NCBI GenBank assembly: GCA_007182875.1
Contig: AP019514.1
Location: 3,906,001-3,970,000 of the forward strand
Source of the DNA: Vreelandella sulfidaeris
GTDB taxonomy: Bacteria; Pseudomonadota; Gammaproteobacteria; Pseudomonadales; Halomonadaceae
DNA length: 64,000 nt
Reading direction: 5' to 3'
In this document: piece by piece, positions 58,746 to 64,000 of the stretch
How positions within the stretch are numbered: position 1 is the stretch's first letter
Layout: each line of letters starts with the position of its first letter
The notes under the pieces: generated by a model
Seen by the model: only the letters and a program-made list of their open reading frames with translations
The model's database searches: none
What the model was told of the DNA's origin: nothing
Made by a program: the position numbers and the translations under genes

Positions 58746-60846
58746 ATGTTTACTTCTCACCATCGCTTTCTACGCTCTCCCCTTAGCGCCGCGGTTATCG
58801 CGGCACTGTGGGCATCACCGCTATATGCCCAGGAGAGCACCGAGCTGGGCACCGTCACGGTGACCGCGCAGCAAGCCGCCACCAAAGTCGAGACACCTTT
58901 TATTGAAACGCCCCAAAGCGTTTCCACCATTAACCGTGAGCAGATGGAGAATCGTGGGGTGAGTACCGTGCAGCGCGCCACCGACTACACGCCCGGTGTC
59001 TATAGCAATCAGATAGGTGCCTCCAATCGCTTCGACTACCTGGTGTTGCGCGGATTTTCTGATGGAAGCCTGAGTAACACATTCTTGGATGGTTTGAAGA
59101 TCATGGGCGATGCCAACTCGCATAGCAGCATGCGCATCGACCCCTGGTTTTTGGAAAGCATTGAAGTGGTGCGCGGGCCTGCCTCGGTGCTTTATGGCCG
59201 CGCCTCCCCAGGCGGTGTGGTGGCTTTGAATAGTAAACGCCCCGAATTTGAACAGTCCGGTGAGCTGCGTTTTCGGTTGGGCAATAATAATCAACGCAGC
59301 GCCGCTTTTGACCTCACCGGGCCAATTGGCGAGGAGCAACGGGTTGCTTTCCGCCTGACCGGTATTGCCAGCGCCGCCGATACCCAGTTTGGTCCGGCTA
59401 AAGAGGAGCGCTATGCCATCGCGCCACGACTAACCTGGGACATCACTGATGACACCAGCCTCACCGTAGAAGCCTATTTGCAGGATGAACCAGAAGGCGG
59501 TTACCACTCTGGTGTTCCTTTCGAAGGGCCGTGGTTGCCCGTAATGGGCGCAAAATCAGCAATAATTTCTTTGATGGTGAAGAGGATTACGACACCTACG
59601 AACGTACCCAGCGCATGGTCGGCTACGCCCTTGAGCACCGCTTTAATGACCAAGTGACCGGCCGCCAACTGATGCGCTACCTCAATTCAGATGTAGTGCT
59701 GAATCAGGTCTACGGCTATGGCTGGACGTCGCCCACCTCTGATGAACTCACCCGCTACTACTCTGGCAGCGATGAGTCCTTGGAAGCCTGGACGTTAGAC
59801 AACCAGTTAGAAGCCAACCTCAGCAGTGGTTTTATGGACCATACGCTGCTTTTTGGGGTGGATTACCAACAGCGGAAAACGACGTGTCATGGCCGTCGGG
59901 CGCCTTCCCCGCCATTGATGCCTTTAACCCTATTTACGGCGCCGAGCCGAGCGCTCCTATTTATCAGCCGATGGGCGAACACCATGAGATAGATCAGACC
60001 GGTGTCTATCTACAAGACCAAGTAGCCCTCGATAACTGGCGCTTCACCTTGGGCGGCCGCTACGACTGGGTGAATATCGACAATGCCAACCGCGATAGCG
60101 GTGACACCAGCTCTCTCAGCGACACCCAGCTTAGTGGCCGAGCTGGGGCGGTCTATTTATTCGATAACGGCGTAGCGCCCTACCTGAGCTATTCCACCGC
60201 CTTCACCCCCACCAGTTTCGTGGATGAGAGTGGTGATCTGCTTCAACCGATGGAAGGCGAACAGTGGGAAACCGGCGTCAAATTCCAACCTAACGACAGC
60301 CAAAGCCAGTACAGTGCTGCACTGTTCCACATCAGTCAGGAAAACGTCGCCACCAAAGAACAGCCCACCGACCCTTATCGCGCCGTGGGGGAAATCGAGT
60401 CTCAGGGGGTGGAACTAGAAGCGCAAACTCAGCTAACGGATACCCTCTCGCTACAAGGGGCTATAGCTTCACCGACATCACCTACGCCAAAAGCGACGAC
60501 GGCAACCAGGGCAATAACGCGATTTACTCACCCCGGCACCAAGTGCAGCTCTGGGGGCATTACGAGGCCAAGGACGGCTGGCTAAACGGCGTGGATATGG
60601 GGTCGGTGTCCGCCATTATGCGGATATCGCCGCTGACCGGGCCAACACCGAAAGCGTACCCGACTACACCCTGGTCGATGCCACCCTTGGCTACGACCTA
60701 AGCCATGTCGGCATCAAGGGGTCGAAACACGCTTAAACATAAACAATCTGCTGGATAAAGATTACGTGGCTTCCTGTAATTCGCTTGAGTATTGCTATTT
60801 CGGCGCCGAACGCGGCGTGACTGCCAGCGTCCACTATCGTTTCTAA
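58746..60846 (+). CDS. TonB-dependent siderophore receptor, FhuA/FhuE-like (frameshifted)
   Basis: About 700 residues. The signal peptide ends near SPLYAQE. The plug domain has TVTVTAQQAATKVETPFIETP, NREQMENRGVSTVQRATDYT, YLVLRGFSDGSL and ESIEVVRGPASVLYGRASPGG. The barrel ends ETRLNINNLLDKDYVASCNS then YCYFGAERGVTASVHYRF, the C-terminal signature of hydroxamate-siderophore receptors, with its two cysteines. Indels occur near 59540, 59875, 60465, 60600 and 60718. Together with the FhuD-like gene downstream this suggests uptake of ferrichrome/ferrioxamine-type chelates (inference). Confidence 0.9.
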
Positions 60847-60930
60847 GTGCTCGTTTGTTTCTAGGCACGACTAATAACGTTACGTTGCCCAGGCCAATGC
60901 ACCTGGGCATTTTTCTCTGGAACGAGGTTT

Positions 60931-60949
60931 GCAAACAATAAATATTATC
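60931..60949 (+). promoter_or_regulatory. Candidate Fur box upstream of the FhuD-like gene
   Basis: GCAAACAATAAATATTATC matches 13 of 19 Fur-consensus positions by hand count, 44 nt before the ATG. Confidence 0.5.
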
Positions 60950-60992
60950 GTTTAAATACAGCTCATATTTTTCTTGATGACCTCTCACCACC

Positions 60993-61897
60993 ATGCGCCA
61001 CTCCATTCTGTTTTCTTTATTTGCACGCTGCGGTCTATTCGTGGCTTGTCTGCTGATCGTTTCTACCGCCAAGGCGCAGTGGGCAACGGTCGACTGGACC
61101 ATTGCCGAAACCTTGCTGGCCATTGATGCGCCTGTCAGCAGCGTCGCCCAACAAAGCGACTATCACGCATGGGTGGGGGAGCCCCGTATCCCCAACAGTG
61201 CTACCGATATGGGGCTACGCTCCCAACCTAACCTGGAATTGCTAGCCCAAGCTCCTCCTGAGCAGATACTCATTTCGCCAATGTTCGCTGGCTTAACGCC
61301 TCGCTTGGAGCGCATCGCCCCGGTTACCTCGTTCTCGCTCTATTCCCCTGCCACCGACACTTGGCAAGAAATGCAAACCTTGACCCGTCAATTGGGCGAG
61401 TTAACCGAGCGCCAAACCCAGGCAGAGCAACTGATCACGGAAACCCACGACTTGATGGCCAGCCTGCGAGAATCAAGCCCCTCACAGTCTGATACCGCGC
61501 CGCTGCTGATGGTGCAGTTTATGGATGCCCGCCACGTGCGGGTGTTTGGGGATAACAGCCTCTACAATGCGGTGCTGGAGCAACTAGAGTTGTCCAATGC
61601 GTGGGAACAAACCACCAACGCCTGGGGATTTTCGCTGGTAGGGATTGAAGCGTTAGCACGCTACCCAGAGGCAATGTTGGTGATCATCGAGCCGCTGCCC
61701 GCCGGCGTCGAAGCGCAACTTGCCGACAGTGGCTTATGGCAGCAGCTTCCAAGCGTCAAAACAACAACCTTCTACGCCTACCGCCAGTATGGAGCTTCGG
61801 GGCGCTACCCTCCGCCCAACGCTTTGCACGAGAGCTGACCGCTGCACTGAAGGTAGCGCCTGAGGATAGGGATTACCCCATGATGAAGGGAGGATGA
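60993..61897 (+). CDS. fhuD: FhuD-like ferric-hydroxamate binding protein (frameshifted end)
   Basis: About 300 residues. The signal peptide ends near STAKAQW. The body has VDWTIAETLLAIDAPVSSVA, AWVGEPRIPNSATDMGLRSQ, PNLELLAQAPPEQILISPMF and LLMVQFMDARHVRVFGDNSL, the class III helical-backbone binding protein of the FhuD type. Adding or dropping a base near 61758 gives NNLLRLPPVWSFGALPSAQR to the stop at 61897, the expected FhuD ending. FhuD carries the ferric siderophore from receptor to FhuB. No fhuB or fhuC follows; only a short abortive frame overlaps its stop. Confidence 0.87.
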
Positions 61898-61917
61898 CAC
61901 TACCAAAGTGTTCTTAA
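61894..61917 (+). pseudogene. Possible remnant of a fhuB start
   Basis: AAGGGAGG is followed by an ATG that overlaps the fhuD stop (ATGA), then six codons and a TAA. The coupled start with a good ribosome site is what a fhuB reading frame would have, but nothing resembling FhuB follows before comM. This is inference; it could be chance. Confidence 0.25.
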
Positions 61918-61998
61918 TTACGGTACGTTAACCCCTCAAGCAAAATAGGCTTAACCTCAATGGGGTTAGGTTGACACCAAAGTCAGCGAGGGAATGCA

Positions 61999-63502
61999 AT
62001 GACGCTAGCCATTGTTGCCACGCGCGCGGGCGTAGGCTTAGACGCACCCGCAGTGCATGTTGAGGTGCATCTGGCCAATGGCTTACCGGGCCTAACGCTG
62101 GTGGGCCTACCGGAAACCGCCGTCAAAGAGAGCCGCGAGCGGGTACGCAGTGCGCTCGTCAATGCTGGCTTTGATTTTCCTAATACTCGCCGTATTACCC
62201 TTAACCTCGCGCCCGCCGATCTTCCCAAAGAGGGCGGCCGCTTTGATCTACCTATCGCCTTAGGCATTCTCGCCGCCTCTGGGCAAATCCCGGTAGAGGC
62301 ATTAGAAGGCATAGAGTGTGCTGGCGAGCTGGCCTTGGATGGCAAGCTGCGTGCAGTACCCGGCATACTGCCTTTTGCTCTGGCGACTCGACGGGCAAAA
62401 GCACTGATTATTCCTCGCGACTGCGCCGATGAAGCGGCACTGGCGGGAGATTTACCAGTGCTGCCTGCGGACACCCTCTGGCAAGTCGTCGCCCATCTGC
62501 TGGGGCAGAGAAAATCCCACCGCACAAATTGAGCGCCTCGGTTAAAACGACCGCCCCGGTAGATGATCTCGCCGATGTACGCGGTCAGCAGCAGGCGCGG
62601 CGTGCATTGAAGTCGCCGCCGCTGGGGGCCATAACCTGTTATTTGCCGGCCCTCCAGGCACCGGTAAAACCATGCTGGCTAGCCGCCTGCCGGGCATTCT
62701 GCCGCCACTTTCCGAGGAAGATGCACTGGAAGTCGCCGCTGTGCGCTCGGTATGTGGCTTGCCGCTCGAAGCCGACTGGGGCAAGCGGCCATTTCGCCAA
62801 CCCATCATAGTGCCAGCGCCGCGGCTCTGGTCGGCGGCGGCTCAAAACCCAAACCCGGCGAAATTTCACTTGCTCACCACGGCGTGCTGTTTTGGATGAA
62901 CTGCCCGAGTTTTCCCGCAATGTATTAGAAGTGTTAAGACAACCACTGGAAACAGGCACTATTCATTTGGCCCGTGCCAGTCATGAACGCCGTTATCCAG
63001 CTCGGTTTCAATTGGTAGCCGCGATGAATCCTTGCCCTGCGGCCACTTAGGTGACCCCGCCAGCGCTGTCAGTGTACCGCCAGCCAGATCCAGCGTTATC
63101 AAGCGCGGCTTTCCGGGCCACTGCTGGATCGCATCGACCTCCAGGTAGAAGTCCCTGCGCTGCCGCCTGAGCAGTTGACGGCACAAACCCAAGGTGAATC
63201 ATCAGCAGCCGTGCGAGAGCGGGTAATGGTAGCGGCAAATGACGCGCGGCGCGCTGAACAGCCAGTTAAGCGGTAAAGCCCTGGAAGCCGCCTGTGACCT
63301 TAATGATGAAGAACGTGCTTGGCTTGCGGGCGTGCTTGAAAAGCTCAAGCTTTCCGCTCGCGCTTACCACCGCGTATTGCGGGTGGCACTGACACTCGCC
63401 GACTTACAAGGCGCTCCTAAGCCCACCCAACCACACCTTATTGAGGCCATTGGCTATCGGCAGTTGGATCGTATGCTAAAGGGGCTTAACGATGGTTATT
63501 AG
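61999..63502 (+). CDS. comM: ComM/YifB AAA+ helicase (frameshifted)
   Basis: About 505 residues. The N-terminal ChlI-like domain has [20 protein letters not shown] and [20 protein letters not shown]. The AAA+ core follows: Walker [21 protein letters not shown], the FRQPHHSAS loop, Walker [21 protein letters not shown], sensor [14 protein letters not shown] and [12 protein letters not shown]. The C-terminal Mg-chelatase helical domain ends [14 protein letters not shown]. ComM promotes branch migration during natural transformation. Indels occur near 62517, 62612, 62808, 62885, 63045, 63085 and 63238. In Pseudomonas and relatives it neighbours the ubiK-type gene; here the iron block separates them. 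Confidence 0.92.
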
Positions 63503-63635
63503 CCATTACATCGGCAAGCTGGTGGCATAGGGCGTTAAGCTTTTCACAGGCCGCGTCATCTTTTAACGCGCCTGACCCGCTCAACCGGTGATGCTGCCAA
63601 CAGCGCCGCCCACTTACCGCCAGCCAAAACCTACG
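63486..63635 (-). pseudogene. 3'-terminal fragment of an unrecognised gene
   Basis: A minus-strand frame is open from 63635 to a stop at 63486, overlapping the comM 3' end by 17 bp. Its 49 codons look coding at the end (SGSGALKDDAACEKLNALCH then [11 protein letters not shown]), but there is no start codon and the frame closes at a TAA at 63636-63638, just before the composition break. I do not recognise the family. It may be a native gene truncated by the adjoining AT-rich insertion, or the end of a longer frameshifted gene. Confidence 0.4.
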
Positions 63636-63659
63636 TTACTAAGTGCTACTTTCTGCCCC

Positions 63660-64000
63660 TCTGTTAGACCATATCGAACTACATATGGAAGTACCCGCCC
63701 TGCCGCCAGGACGACATAAACGATCAAAGCATCACATCATACTGACATTTACACACTGCATATAACGGAGTAATTCGCCTAAGAGTACCGATCCTACAAA
63801 ACTAGTAATTTTTATTTTTAAAACACTTCTCAATTAATATTTAAAGTATTAATCCACTAAAATTTTGGATCAAAATAATCATTCTAGTATCACAATCTTT
63901 TACGCTTATTTTGAATATTTTATATATAAGACACTGTAAAATAAGGAATTATATGGAATTCAATTTTCACGTTTCATTTATGTTATTTTTTATTAAAAAT
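63660..64000. other. AT-rich segment, probable edge of a genomic island
   Basis: Hand count gives about 45 G/C in the 220 bases 63781-64000 (20%), against roughly 55% in the rest of the window. No integrase, tRNA or IS end is visible at the junction. CCATAT (63669-63674) and ATATGG (63683-63688) form a small inverted repeat near the boundary. Apart from the partial frame at 63953 nothing coding is evident. Confidence 0.7.
63953..64000 (+). CDS. Start of an AT-rich open reading frame, cut by the window edge
   Basis: An ATG at 63953 follows AAGGAATTAT, a plausible ribosome site, and the frame (MEFNFHVSFMLFFIKN) stays open to the edge. Its codon use is wholly unlike the neighbours, consistent with horizontally acquired DNA. 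Too short to identify. Confidence 0.35.
   Translation, partial: MEFNFHVSFMLFFIKN

Overview
The window (about 55% GC over most of its length) looks like chromosome of a moderately halophilic gammaproteobacterium of the Halomonas/Vreelandella type. The evidence is the protein flavour, a BCCT osmolyte-type carrier, many periplasmic-binding-protein transporters, FinR/Fpr, TctABC and the xseB-ispA-dxs and hemE-speE pairs. I saw no tRNA, rRNA, CRISPR array, IS element or phage module.

Read quality matters here. About 42 of the roughly 59 genes carry one or more single-base frameshifts, mostly beside homopolymers. They affect essential genes (dxs, ispA, hemE, serA) as much as dispensable ones, and adding or removing one base restores conserved motifs. 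I treat these as sequencing/assembly errors and give each gene its full span.

Layout: 1-2.5 kb urea ABC transporter urtAB behind a sigma-54 promoter. 2.5-8.3 kb tricarboxylate transporter tctCBA with a CitA/CitB-type two-component system. 8.4-14.6 kb DUF481 protein, Tsx-like porin plus NitT/THI5-type ABC transporter, BCCT carrier. 14.6-25 kb flagellin, folK/folM pteridine pair, MscS channel, IclR regulator, enoyl-CoA hydratase, trhO, pirin, serA. 25.3-29.2 kb xseB-ispA-dxs and djlA. 29.3-36.4 kb gst, cheZ, hemolysin III, zinc alcohol dehydrogenase, ribA, hemE-speE. 36.5-41 kb general amino-acid transporter aapJQMP behind a sigma-54 promoter. 41-46.3 kb ridA, histidine phosphatase, phnDCE1E2, host-attachment protein. 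46.3-50.4 kb two chemoreceptors behind a FliA-type promoter. 50.4-54.6 kb finR/fpr and glnK-amtB-glnK with a third sigma-54 promoter. 54.9-63.5 kb ubiK, a Fur-boxed ferric-siderophore block (two TonB receptors, AraC regulator, FhuD), comM. From about 63.66 kb the DNA drops to about 20% GC, apparently the edge of an acquired island that continues outside the window.

Three themes tie the genes together. A nitrogen-scavenging set (urt, aap, glnK-amtB) shares sigma-54 promoters, two of them with NtrC-like sites. Dispersed motility genes (flagellin, cheZ, two MCPs) include two with FliA-type promoters. An iron-uptake block carries three candidate Fur boxes. A recurring architectural detail is a strong stem-loop directly after the binding-protein gene in four separate transporter operons.
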